A stretch of DNA of 64,000 bases from the NCBI RefSeq assembly GCF_018502485.1, contig NZ_CP075546.1. One strand, written 5' to 3'. The notes under the pieces were generated by a model. The model was not told the DNA's origin. It saw only the letters and a list, made by a program, of their open reading frames with translations, and made no database searches. Of this stretch, positions 44,092 through 52,288 are shown piece after piece. Numbering within the stretch: position 1 is the first letter of the stretch; each line of letters opens with the position of its first letter. The position numbers and the translations under genes were made by a program. Source of the DNA: Methanospirillum purgamenti (GTDB lineage: Archaea; Halobacteriota; Methanomicrobia; Methanomicrobiales; Methanospirillaceae).

Positions 44092-44997
44092 ATGAGGCAG
44101 AACAAGATAACGCTATCAGGTATAATTATAATTGGGCTCTTTATTGGAGCTGTACTCCTCTGCGGATGTATCGGAACAAATGAATCCAAATCTTCTACTC
44201 CTGAGGGAAGCAGTGAAAATCCATTGAAACAGGCACAGATTCCGGAATCCGGTGTACTTACGATTACCGGTTCAACAACTGTGCTTCCGGTCGCAGCCCA
44301 GGCAGCAGAACTCTACATGGATACCCATCCTGATGTAGATATTCAAGTCAATGGTGGAGGATCAGGGGTCGGTGTCCAGTCAGCCGGATCAGGTACTGCC
44401 ATGATTGGAATGGCTTCCCGTGATTTGAAGAGCGAAGAGAAAGAGAAATACCCGGAACTGGTTGAGCATCAGATTGCCATCGACGGTATTGCAATCATTA
44501 CTCACAAAACAAACCCAATTGCTTCACTTACCCTTGATCAGGTAAAAGCCATTTATAATGGAAATATTACCAATTGGAAAGAAGTCGGGGGCATTGATGC
44601 AAACATCGTTGTGATTGGTCGTGATAGTGCATCCGGAACCAGAGAATTCTTCCATGAGAAGGTCATGAATAAAGAAGATTTTGTTCAGACCCAACTTGAA
44701 AAGAACTCAAATGGTGCAGTAAAACAAAGTGTTGCACAGACTCCTGCAGCAATCGGGTATGTTGGTCTTGGATATATCGACGAAACTATCCATGCTGTGC
44801 CAATCCTCGTTGATGGTACGTCTGTAATACCCTCTATTGAATCGGTAAAGGATAAATCATATCCGATTGCACGGCCACTGAATTTCCTGACAAATGGGGA
44901 ACCATCTGGTCTTATTGCTGAGTTTATTGCATTCATCGACAGTCCGGAAGGACAAGAAGTTGTAATTGATGAAGGCTTTGTTCCCCTTACCCGGTAA
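44092..44997 (+). CDS. pstS: Phosphate ABC transporter, substrate-binding lipoprotein
   Basis: 301 residues. Signal segment with LLCGC lipobox (C26 lipid site). Phosphate-binding loops: TITGSTTVLPVAAQAAELY, GGGSGVGVQSAGSGTAMIGMASR, RDSASGTREFFHEKV and the closing GYVGLGYID. It delivers phosphate to the PstCA permease. Unusually it faces away from the rest of the pst genes: it is on the + strand and convergent with phoU-pstB-pstCA. The A/T-rich, pyrimidine tract after its stop is a likely terminator. Confidence 0.96.
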   Translation: MRQNKITLSGIIIIGLFIGAVLLCGCIGTNESKSSTPEGSSENPLKQAQIPESGVLTITGSTTVLPVAAQAAELYMDTHPDVDIQVNGGGSGVGVQSAGSGTAMIGMASRDLKSEEKEKYPELVEHQIAIDGIAIITHKTNPIASLTLDQVKAIYNGNITNWKEVGGIDANIVVIGRDSASGTREFFHEKVMNKEDFVQTQLEKNSNGAVKQSVAQTPAAIGYVGLGYIDETIHAVPILVDGTSVIPSIESVKDKSYPIARPLNFLTNGEPSGLIAEFIAFIDSPEGQEVVIDEGFVPLTR

Positions 44998-45020
44998 ATC
45001 CATTTTTTCTTTTTTCTCCC
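44998..45020 (+). terminator. T-rich terminator after pstS
   Basis: Directly after the stop codon runs ATCCATTTTTTCTTTTTT, a pyrimidine tract of the kind that ends archaeal transcripts. The opposing phoU transcript also ends in a pyrimidine-rich tract on its own strand (about 45185-45228). Confidence 0.5.
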
Positions 45021-45228
45021 GCTGTTTGTATCATATATTTCTGATGGCCTTCTTTTCTGTATTCTGACAGCAGATTCTCTGTTCACATCAGATTGGGGAT
45101 TTTGGCAAGGTCAGTAGTTGCAACCTGCATTAAGTGAAATCCTGTAATAATTCACGGGTAAACCGGTAAAATTTTAGAATAATTCCGGAAAAAAGGCTAA
45201 AAAGAAGAAGAAACGGGAAGAGGAAAGA

Positions 45229-45885
45229 TCAGATTATCTCGATGCGTTCACCTGTTACCATGTAGGTGGTCATCTCAGCAATATTACATGCCTGATCACC
45301 ACACCGCTCCAGGTATCGGTCGATAATGACATATCTTGCCAGTATTGAGACATGGTCTTTATCTGTCTCCATTCTTTTGATAAGATCCCTCATTACTTCG
45401 CAATAAAGCCGGTCAATCTCAGAATCCCGCTCTCTCATATTCCTGATACGGGATACTTCACGGTCAGTAAATGCATCCATTGCATCCTCGATCATGGCAA
45501 GAACTTTTCTACCGACGATAATGAGTTTATCAGGATCAGCAAGACCGCAGCATTGGGAGAGGACCTTGATTGTGTCCCCGATATCATAGCCCATCCGCCC
45601 GATCCGTTCGAAATTATATATGATGCGAAGTGAAGCTACAATTTCCCTCATGTCACGTGCAACCGGCTGGTATAAAGCCAGGTATCTGAACATTGCTTCT
45701 TCAACCGCAATGAATCGTTTTTTGAGTTCTATTTTACGTTCACAAACATCCTGTGCCAGGTCTGCATCTGCACGTTCGAAGGCATCAATGCTGTCCTGAA
45801 GCATGGTTATTGCAAATTTCCCAAGATTACATGCTTCCTCATGGATCTGCAAAAGTTCAGTTCGAATCTTATCTGTCATGGTCAT
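45229..45885 (-). CDS. phoU: Phosphate transport system regulator PhoU
   Basis: 218 residues; two three-helix PhoU repeats (EEACNLGKFAITMLQDSIDAFERAD; AMIEDAMDAFTDREVSRIRN) with the acidic E/DxxxD motifs that bind metal clusters. PhoU restrains Pst uptake and signalling. 4-nt overlap with pstB. ATG at 45885; a second ATG two codons in is possible. Confidence 0.95.
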   Translation of the reverse strand: MTMTDKIRTELLQIHEEACNLGKFAITMLQDSIDAFERADADLAQDVCERKIELKKRFIAVEEAMFRYLALYQPVARDMREIVASLRIIYNFERIGRMGYDIGDTIKVLSQCCGLADPDKLIIVGRKVLAMIEDAMDAFTDREVSRIRNMRERDSEIDRLYCEVMRDLIKRMETDKDHVSILARYVIIDRYLERCGDQACNIAEMTTYMVTGERIEII

Positions 45886-46643
45886 CCGAATCTTCCGGTG
45901 ATATAGTTCTCAGTCAATTCTTTATGTGGATTCTCAAATATCTGCCTGGTTTCACCAAACTCAATGAGGTCACCTAAGTACATAAATGCCGTATAATCTG
46001 AAACGCGGGAGGCTTGGGACATACTGTGGGTGACAATTATCACACAATACTCACGTTTGAGATCATCAATCAGATCCTCGATCTTTGATGTTGCTATCGG
46101 GTCAAGGGCACTACACGGTTCATCCATCAGGATGATCTCCGGATTTACTGCAAGGGTTCTCGCGATACAAAGCCGTTGTTGCTGACCTCCGGAAAGACTC
46201 ATTGCAGAGTCATGGAGCCGATCTTTTACTTCTTCCCACAATGCAGCTTTTCGAAGGCAATTGTGTACTATTTCATCAAGTTGTTTTTTATTCCTGGTGC
46301 CATGAACCCGTGGGCCATATGCAATATTCTCGTAGATAGATTTTGGGAAGGGATTTGGCTTTTGGAAAACCATCCCAATCTTTATTCTCAGATCTACCGG
46401 ATCAGCATCAGGTCCGTTGATATTTTGTCCATGGTAAAGGATGTCTCCAGTGACCCGGCAATCGGAGACCAGATCATTCATGCGGTTAAAACACCGGATT
46501 AGTGTGGATTTTCCACATCCGGAGGGACCAATCAGAGCGGTGACCTTTCTGTTCGCTATTGGCAGGGTTACATTGCGCAGAGCCTGGGTTTCGCCATACC
46601 AGAGATTCAAATTCTGCACATCAATGATTATTTCTTCGTTCAT
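45882..46643 (-). CDS. pstB: Phosphate ABC transporter, ATPase subunit
   Basis: 253 residues. Walker A GPSGCGKSTLIRCFNRMNDL with the PstB-specific FNRMND, Q-loop VFQKPNPFPKSIYENIAYGPRVHG, signature LSGGQQQRLCIAR, Walker B ILMDEPCSALDPIAT, H-loop VTHSM. Powers PstCA. 3 bp downstream of pstCA, overlapping phoU. Confidence 0.98.
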   Translation of the reverse strand: MNEEIIIDVQNLNLWYGETQALRNVTLPIANRKVTALIGPSGCGKSTLIRCFNRMNDLVSDCRVTGDILYHGQNINGPDADPVDLRIKIGMVFQKPNPFPKSIYENIAYGPRVHGTRNKKQLDEIVHNCLRKAALWEEVKDRLHDSAMSLSGGQQQRLCIARTLAVNPEIILMDEPCSALDPIATSKIEDLIDDLKREYCVIIVTHSMSQASRVSDYTAFMYLGDLIEFGETRQIFENPHKELTENYITGRFG

Positions 46644-46646
46644 TGG

Positions 46647-48596
46647 TTACCACCTGACTTTTTTATCATAATGATTTCTGATGACAATCGCTCCTCCATA
46701 AATCAAAATAACGAGTACTAAAAGAACCACTGCGGTTGCATACTGGTTATTTCTGGCTCCCGGAACATTGGTGGCCAGGATAAAAAGATGGTACGGAAGG
46801 GCCATAACCGGATCAAGAAATGAATCCGGAAGCCTGCGTTGCATGAACACAACTGCAGTAAACATGATTGGAGCAGTCTCTCCTGCAGCCCGACCAATTG
46901 AAAGAATTGCTCCGGTAATAATTCCTGGAATAGAGGGAGGCAGGACCACCCTGCGAACGGTCTGCCACTTCGTCGCCCCAAGGGCATAGGATCCCTCCCT
47001 GATACTGTCAGGAACACCTTTCAGGGCTTCTTCGGTGGTCCGTATGACCGTTGGAAGAACCATGAGGGCTAGGGTTACCATACCCGCAATAAGGGAGATC
47101 CCAAACCCAAGGAACAGAACAAGGAATGTGAACCCAAACAGACCAAATACGATGGAAGGAGTTCCATTTAGAAGATCTGTAGCGGTTCTGATAATCCGTG
47201 TGAGAAAATTCTCTTTAGTGTATTCAACCAGATATATGGCTGCCCCTATTCCAAGAGGCAAAGCGATGAGAATTGATCCGGTCACAAGATAGAATGTTCC
47301 GATAATTGCCGGATATATTCCTCCGCCACGTCCAAGATTTCGTGGGGCCTGTGTCAGGAAATCAAGGGTAACATATGGAAGGCCATTTGAAAATATATCA
47401 TAGAGAATAAAAATGAGAATGAGTGTTACAACTGCCATCATCAACCCAATTATTGAAAACCATATTTTCTGAATGGTTTGTCTGATACAGTATCTGTCAA
47501 CCAGTCTCCCGATTATGTAAAGAAGCACAATACATACTGCTCCATACCACATTCCGATACTGAGCAGCGCTAACCCGAGAAGGGCTGTTAATCCCAGGGG
47601 AGTATACTGCGTTATCCCGGACAGCCGGTCATTTATCATAAGATCTGAAAACAGTCCCTTTTTCGAACCTCCTCCTGTTTGTGAACTCTTTATCCGTTTC
47701 ATCACCATCAGGGCTGAAAGGTTGATAATCAGGGTTATCAGAAGTAAAACAACAGCGACCCCAAATAAAGCATGATAATGAAGTGATCCAACAGCAACTT
47801 CTCCCATCTCGATACCAAGTGTCCCTGTCAGTGTTCGCACCGGTGAGAGAATATTCCAGATTGGTTCTGGTATTATTGCTGCATTCCCGGTAACCATTAT
47901 CACTGCCATCGTCTCACCTACCGCCCGGCCGATACCAAGAATTATCGCTGCAGTTATACCGGATAGAGCAGCAGGAATAATTACATGGGAAATAGTCTGC
48001 CAATGGGTAGCACCAAGAGCGAGAGATCCTTCTTTTAAGTACCGGGGAACTGAACTGATGGCATCTTCTGATACACTAATAATTGTCGGTAATGACATGA
48101 TCCCAAGCAGAATTGATCCTGCCAGAACCGATTCTCCGGATGGGACTGAAAGAATGTCCTGCAAAAATTTAACCAGAATGACAAGACCGAAAAAACCATA
48201 CACTACAGAAGGAATTCCAGCAAGAAGTTCAATGGCTGGTTTCAGAATACGTCTCATCCGTGGGCTTGCAAGTTCAGCAATATAAATGGCACAGGCAATA
48301 CCAAATGGAACCGCAAAGATCATTGCCCCGAGGGTAACAAGCAATGTTCCGACAATAAGTGGAATAAGTCCGTATTTTGGAATGACGCTGGCAGGATCCC
48401 ATCGTTCTCCGGTGAGAAAAGGAATAAGTCCGATATCCAGAAAGGCAGGTACTGCATCATAAAGCAGGAAAATCAGGATGAAAAATATGCCGATGATTGA
48501 GGATATGGCACAGACAAACCATAGAGTATGCATGGTCAGTTCAAGTGGTCTTCGTTTCCGGCAAAATTTCAGGGTATTGTGCAGTCCTGATGTCAC
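46647..48596 (-). CDS. pstCA: Fused PstC-PstA phosphate permease
   Basis: 649 residues holding both permease subunits in one chain. The first half (about 20-320) is PstC-like (GIPSVVYGFFGLVILV, EGSLALGATHWQTISHVI EAA-type loop). The second half (about 370-649) is PstA-like (GTPSIVFGLFGFTFLVL, EGSYALGATKWQTVRRVVLP loop, GRAAGETAPIMFTAVVF). About twelve membrane helices in all, against six each in separate subunits. A start at 48533 (MHTLWF) is possible instead of 48596. Upstream carries the shared candidate operator. Confidence 0.94.
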   Translation of the reverse strand: MTSGLHNTLKFCRKRRPLELTMHTLWFVCAISSIIGIFFILIFLLYDAVPAFLDIGLIPFLTGERWDPASVIPKYGLIPLIVGTLLVTLGAMIFAVPFGIACAIYIAELASPRMRRILKPAIELLAGIPSVVYGFFGLVILVKFLQDILSVPSGESVLAGSILLGIMSLPTIISVSEDAISSVPRYLKEGSLALGATHWQTISHVIIPAALSGITAAIILGIGRAVGETMAVIMVTGNAAIIPEPIWNILSPVRTLTGTLGIEMGEVAVGSLHYHALFGVAVVLLLITLIINLSALMVMKRIKSSQTGGGSKKGLFSDLMINDRLSGITQYTPLGLTALLGLALLSIGMWYGAVCIVLLYIIGRLVDRYCIRQTIQKIWFSIIGLMMAVVTLILIFILYDIFSNGLPYVTLDFLTQAPRNLGRGGGIYPAIIGTFYLVTGSILIALPLGIGAAIYLVEYTKENFLTRIIRTATDLLNGTPSIVFGLFGFTFLVLFLGFGISLIAGMVTLALMVLPTVIRTTEEALKGVPDSIREGSYALGATKWQTVRRVVLPPSIPGIITGAILSIGRAAGETAPIMFTAVVFMQRRLPDSFLDPVMALPYHLFILATNVPGARNNQYATAVVLLVLVILIYGGAIVIRNHYDKKVRW

Positions 48597-48737
48597 GTTC
48601 TCTCTGACTCCTTATTGAGCGATTGACCGGATTTATCAGATCATACAATATTTGCTGGTAAGTATGAACATTTGCATGATGATGGTCCGGACTACGCAGG
48701 TTATGTATCATGCTCCGGAATAAAGCATCAGGTTATG

Positions 48738-48782
48738 TTCTAGAGAATATGGAGAACTATTGTGAGATATAGGATCTCTATA
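48738..48782 (-). promoter_or_regulatory. Candidate phosphate-responsive operator upstream of pstCA
   Basis: Read on the minus strand: TATAGAGA, 19 nt, then TCTCCATATTCTCTAGAA. It matches the pstS element in TATAGAGA exactly and in 15 of 18 positions of the second box, all three differences being transitions. Spacers are 9 and 19 nt, a full helical turn apart. Lies 141 nt before the 48596 start. Confidence 0.5.
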
Positions 48783-48910
48783 GGTGACGATGTGTATTTT
48801 TCATGATATTCCCTTTTCTTGAAAAAAGAGCTAATTGTCAGGCTTGATATTATCTTAGTATCAAAAAATTAATAATAATTTATCTTATTGTCTTATTTTT
48901 TTGTAAATTT

Positions 48911-48926
48911 AGATATTATTATAATT
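48911..48926 (+). promoter_or_regulatory. Likely TATA region of the coenzyme M operon
   Basis: AGATATTATTATAATT ends about 26 nt before the ATG at 48953. No Shine-Dalgarno with normal spacing precedes this ATG, which fits a leaderless or near-leaderless transcript. ATCCTG (48930-48935) and CAGGAT (48949-48954) form a 6-bp dyad overlapping the start codon. Confidence 0.45.
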
Positions 48927-48952
48927 GAGATCCTGCATATGTTATTATCAGG

Positions 48953-49738
48953 ATGACAGAGGAAACCATCAGGGATATAACCATACTACCAGGACGAAAT
49001 CGCAGGGGAATACAGGAGGCATTTGATGAGATCCACATCAGACCTGGCGATACCCTGTCCATCGTCGGTCCGACCGGGTCAGGAAAAAGTGCCTTTATCA
49101 ACGATATCGAGATATTTGCAAATCGGGATACGGTAACCGGAAGACAGATCCTGGTCAACGGAAAACTTCCTCCGGAGCGGTATGTTCGTGACCCGGCAGC
49201 AAAACCTGTTGCCCTCATCACCCAGAATACCCGGTGCCTGTGTGACCTCAGTGTCTCTGACTTTTTACGAATGCATCTCCTTTCCCGTGGATATATGAAA
49301 GAGTCCTGCATTCAGGAGACCATCAATCTTGCAAATCAGTTTACCGGAGAACCGATCACCGCCCATGTCCGGATGACCAGCCTTTCCGGTGGACAGACCA
49401 GATCCCTGATGGTGGCAGATGCTATCCTCATCTCAAATACACCGATAATCCTCCTTGATGAGGTTGAAAATGCCGGAATATTCAAAGAAAAGGTGATTGA
49501 AGTCCTTCGTCAGCATCACAAGGCCCTGCTTTTTGTCACCCATGATCCCCTGGTCTCCCTACTTTCAGATCGCCGTATTGTCATGCAGGATGGTGCCGTA
49601 TCCCGGGTCATCGAGCCAGACGGGGCAGAGGAGCACGCAATCCGTCAGATGCTTCACATGGATGGCGTTATCGGCCAAATGAGAGAGATGATTCGTGCCG
49701 GTGAACTGATCACTTCGCCCATTCCGGTATCCTACTGA
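48953..49738 (+). CDS. Soluble ABC-type ATPase of coenzyme M operon
   Basis: 261 residues, one ABC nucleotide-binding domain: Walker A GPTGSGKS (39-46), signature LSGGQTR (144-150), Walker B IILLDE (165-170) and H-loop HD at 197-198. The Q-loop region ALITQNTRCLCDLSVSDFL carries CLC in place of the usual permease-contact sequence. No permease or solute-binding protein is encoded anywhere in the operon, so transport is unlikely. I infer a maturation or assembly role, by analogy with the ATPase that activates methyl-CoM reductase. First of six coupled genes; ends in TGATG with the GTPase. Confidence 0.85.
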   Translation: MTEETIRDITILPGRNRRGIQEAFDEIHIRPGDTLSIVGPTGSGKSAFINDIEIFANRDTVTGRQILVNGKLPPERYVRDPAAKPVALITQNTRCLCDLSVSDFLRMHLLSRGYMKESCIQETINLANQFTGEPITAHVRMTSLSGGQTRSLMVADAILISNTPIILLDEVENAGIFKEKVIEVLRQHHKALLFVTHDPLVSLLSDRRIVMQDGAVSRVIEPDGAEEHAIRQMLHMDGVIGQMREMIRAGELITSPIPVSY

Positions 49739-50442
49739 TGAAACTCATCATCATCGCCGGTCCTCCCTCGGCTGGAAAGACTGCGGTCACCAGGCAGATA
49801 ATCAGGACCCATCCGGAGCTGAAAACTGCATACCTGAAGATAGATGTCGTCTGTGCCACCGAAGACGAAGAGATCAGGGATGAGTTTCATATTCCGGCAA
49901 AGAAGGTCTACTCCGGTGATCTCTGTCCTGATCATGCAGGCATCATGATCCTTGATGAGGCTATTCAGTGGGCAATGGCAGAAGAGGCAGATATGCTCAT
50001 CGTCGAGAGTGCGGGCCTTTGTCTGCGATGTACTCCGTATACCACCCAGTCATTTGGTATTGTCGTCTTATCTGCAATATCCGGGATTCAGTCACCTGCA
50101 AAGATGGCCCCCATGATAGCCCTTGCCGATATCGCGGTGGTGACCAGGATTGACCTTGTCTCACAAGCGGAGAAGGAGGTGTTCAGAGAGAAGATCCGGG
50201 GCATCAGGGGAGATATCTATATTGTTGAGACCAATGCCGTGCAGGGAACTGGTATGCGATACCTGACAAGGGCTATTGGCGAAACCCAGGATATCCAGGA
50301 CCCGTCCACCATCACCCTTCGGGGTATCCCTCCGCTTGGCGTCTGTACGGTCTGCATTGGAAAGACGAACATCGGATGGAAGCATCATACCGGCGTTCTT
50401 CGTCAGCTTGATGGCGATGCACTCATGTTTAGAGGTGACTGA
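49738..50442 (+). CDS. CobW/HypB-like P-loop GTPase with cysteine motifs
   Basis: 234 residues. P-loop GPPSAGKT (8-15), Walker-B-like LIVESAGLCLRC with C95 and C98, and TRID (136-139) at the base-recognition position, as in G3E-type GTPases that insert metals (HypB, UreG, CobW). A second CxxC, C203-x2-C206, lies near the C-terminus followed by HH (216-217), so metal binding is plausible. Coupled on both sides (TGATG) to the ATPase and the Fe-S protein. Likely an energy-dependent metal or cluster delivery factor; untested. Confidence 0.82.
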   Translation: MKLIIIAGPPSAGKTAVTRQIIRTHPELKTAYLKIDVVCATEDEEIRDEFHIPAKKVYSGDLCPDHAGIMILDEAIQWAMAEEADMLIVESAGLCLRCTPYTTQSFGIVVLSAISGIQSPAKMAPMIALADIAVVTRIDLVSQAEKEVFREKIRGIRGDIYIVETNAVQGTGMRYLTRAIGETQDIQDPSTITLRGIPPLGVCTVCIGKTNIGWKHHTGVLRQLDGDALMFRGD

Positions 50443-51068
50443 TGGGAGAGGACTGGACCCCGCCCGGAAGAAACTGTGGTGCATGCGGGTATGGGACCTG
50501 TGATGAGTTTTCTCTTGCTCTTCGGACCGGAACGAGAAGAAAAGAGGAATGCCCGTTCTCCTCTCAAGTCTTGCATCAGGAGATGCCCTGTGCAGAGGCT
50601 ATTCTGGGGACCGCTGATATTTTGGGAGACCCCTTTGATTTTATCCTGCACCCGTTACCGGGGGAATGTTCAGCAAGGAAAATTCTCCTTCCTTTCAGAC
50701 CGGATCTCGTTGAAAAATGGGATATCCAGCCGGGCGATATCCTGACCGGACGACCCATGGGTGCCGGATGTCCGGTCCAACATGTCCTTTTGGTGTTGTC
50801 AGCAAGCAACGTATCAGGGGTGATAGTAACGCACGTGGTCGGTCCTCTCTACTCACGGGGCAGAGAGGTTAAAGATCTTGAGGCCTATCATATCATCGGG
50901 TTTGAAGGAATGGCAGAGAGTGTCAGCAAGTCACCGGTATTTGGGAGGAGGATGCGTTTTCTCCCTGCGTACTGTATGATGAATCTTGCTCATACCGGCG
51001 TTGTGAACCAGTTATTTTCACGAAAAGAAGGCCTGCAGGTACGGGTGGAGGATATCCGGCTGCTATGA
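50442..51068 (+). CDS. [4Fe-4S]-domain protein of coenzyme M operon
   Basis: 208 residues. N-terminal Fe-S motif C12-x2-C15-x4-C20-x16-C37 (CGACGYGTCDEFSLALRTG, ECPF), the FeS domain also seen in RnfB and acetyl-CoA synthase subunits. The remaining 160 residues form a globular domain of unknown type with PLPGECSARKILLPFRPDLV and GDILTGRPMGAGCPVQHVL, containing further conserved-looking Cys residues (about C56-C68 region and C107). Candidate electron donor or scaffold. ATGA overlap with the DUF39 gene. Confidence 0.83.
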   Translation: MGEDWTPPGRNCGACGYGTCDEFSLALRTGTRRKEECPFSSQVLHQEMPCAEAILGTADILGDPFDFILHPLPGECSARKILLPFRPDLVEKWDIQPGDILTGRPMGAGCPVQHVLLVLSASNVSGVIVTHVVGPLYSRGREVKDLEAYHIIGFEGMAESVSKSPVFGRRMRFLPAYCMMNLAHTGVVNQLFSRKEGLQVRVEDIRLL

Positions 51069-52288
51069 GACCGATCAATGATATCCGTGCTGCTATTGCT
51101 GATGGTTCTGCAGTTATCCTGACTGCATCGGAATTAAAGAAAAGAATTGCACAGGGTGATACCGTCTCTGATGTTGATGTGGTCACCTGTGGAACTTGTG
51201 GAGTTATGTCTGGCACCTATGCGGTCCTTTCTGTTCCTGTTGCCCCTCCCGGCACGTTTTCACGTGCTGATACGATCTCCCTGCAGGGAGTGCCTGCAAT
51301 TCCTGGTCCCTGTCCGAATGAACGACTGGGTCTTGTGGATCTCATGGTATTCGGGACAGCCCATGCAGATGACCGGTATGGCGGGGGACATCTGATCCAT
51401 GACCTCATTGCTGGTAAGGAGATCCATGTCGCAGTCACCTCGGCTGGAAAGAACTATGAGGCTGATGTAACCCTTTCTGACCTCCCGTTTGCCCGGTTAT
51501 TCACAACCCGGAGTGCGTTTAAGAACTACTCTGCAATCATCAATCGTGCCGGTGAACCTGAAAAGACGATATTTTCTGCCCTGCCTCTTCAGGGCACCAG
51601 TACACAGGCTACTGTCTCCGGATGCGGGGAGATAAACCCGGTGGAAAATGATCCAACCCTTCGGTTCCTCTCTTCTGGTGCTCCGGTGATCGTGAACGGG
51701 GCTGGTGGCCGGGTTGTTGGAACCGGGACCAGGTGTTCTACTGAGCGGCCCAATCTTTCAGTCCATGCCGACCTGAAGGAGATGGATGCACAGTTTTGTG
51801 GCGGTTTTCTCACCGCTGCAGGCCCTGAGTGTATCACCAGTATCGGAACTGCTATTCCGGTTGTTGATACGGATGTCCTCGCCTCCCTGTCTGTCCGTGA
51901 TTGTGATATCGCCATGCCTGTGGTGGATATCAGTGACCGTCAGCCGGTTGGGACTGCCTCGTATGATCAGGTCTGGACCGGCACTGCAACACGGGTCTTG
52001 TATCATCCACAGAGATGTCTTCATTGTACTCCCTGTGATGCCAGAACCTCGTGTCCGGTTGATGCAATCCGGGAAGACGGGACGATCAATCAGATACAAT
52101 GTTTTGTCTGTGGAACCTGTGTGCAGATCTGTAAAGGATCATCATATGAGGGGAATTTCGGTTCCATCAGGAGCGATAGAGATGGATCTGGCATTCCGAT
52201 TGTCCTCCGACAGTCTGACCGGAGACGAGCAGAGATACTCTGCAGGAGAGTGCGGGATATGCTGGTCTGGGGTGAATTTCAGATATGA
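51065..52288 (+). CDS. DUF39-ferredoxin protein (methanogenesis marker 16)
   Basis: 407 residues. DUF39/HcyBio domain (1 to about 305) with TCGTCGVMSG (C42, C45), GPCPNE (C83), SGCGE (C187), GTRCS (C224), C245 and C256; then a two-cluster ferredoxin: C318-x2-C321-x2-C324-x5-C330-P and C346-x2-C349-x2-C352-x3-C356. Related DUF39 proteins convert aspartate semialdehyde to homocysteine with sulfide in methanogens. Placed between the Fe-S protein and cysteate synthase, this one is a strong candidate for thiolating sulfoacetaldehyde to coenzyme M. ATGA coupling both sides. Confidence 0.9.
   Translation: MRPINDIRAAIADGSAVILTASELKKRIAQGDTVSDVDVVTCGTCGVMSGTYAVLSVPVAPPGTFSRADTISLQGVPAIPGPCPNERLGLVDLMVFGTAHADDRYGGGHLIHDLIAGKEIHVAVTSAGKNYEADVTLSDLPFARLFTTRSAFKNYSAIINRAGEPEKTIFSALPLQGTSTQATVSGCGEINPVENDPTLRFLSSGAPVIVNGAGGRVVGTGTRCSTERPNLSVHADLKEMDAQFCGGFLTAAGPECITSIGTAIPVVDTDVLASLSVRDCDIAMPVVDISDRQPVGTASYDQVWTGTATRVLYHPQRCLHCTPCDARTSCPVDAIREDGTINQIQCFVCGTCVQICKGSSYEGNFGSIRSDRDGSGIPIVLRQSDRRRAEILCRRVRDMLVWGEFQI

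Larger units (their letters stand above)
48597..48952. other. Intergenic region between pstCA and the coenzyme M operon
   Basis: 356 bp without a gene, between two divergent operons. It holds the pstCA-side candidate operator (48738-48782) and, at its right end, an AT-rich promoter for the CoM operon. Confidence 0.7.
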
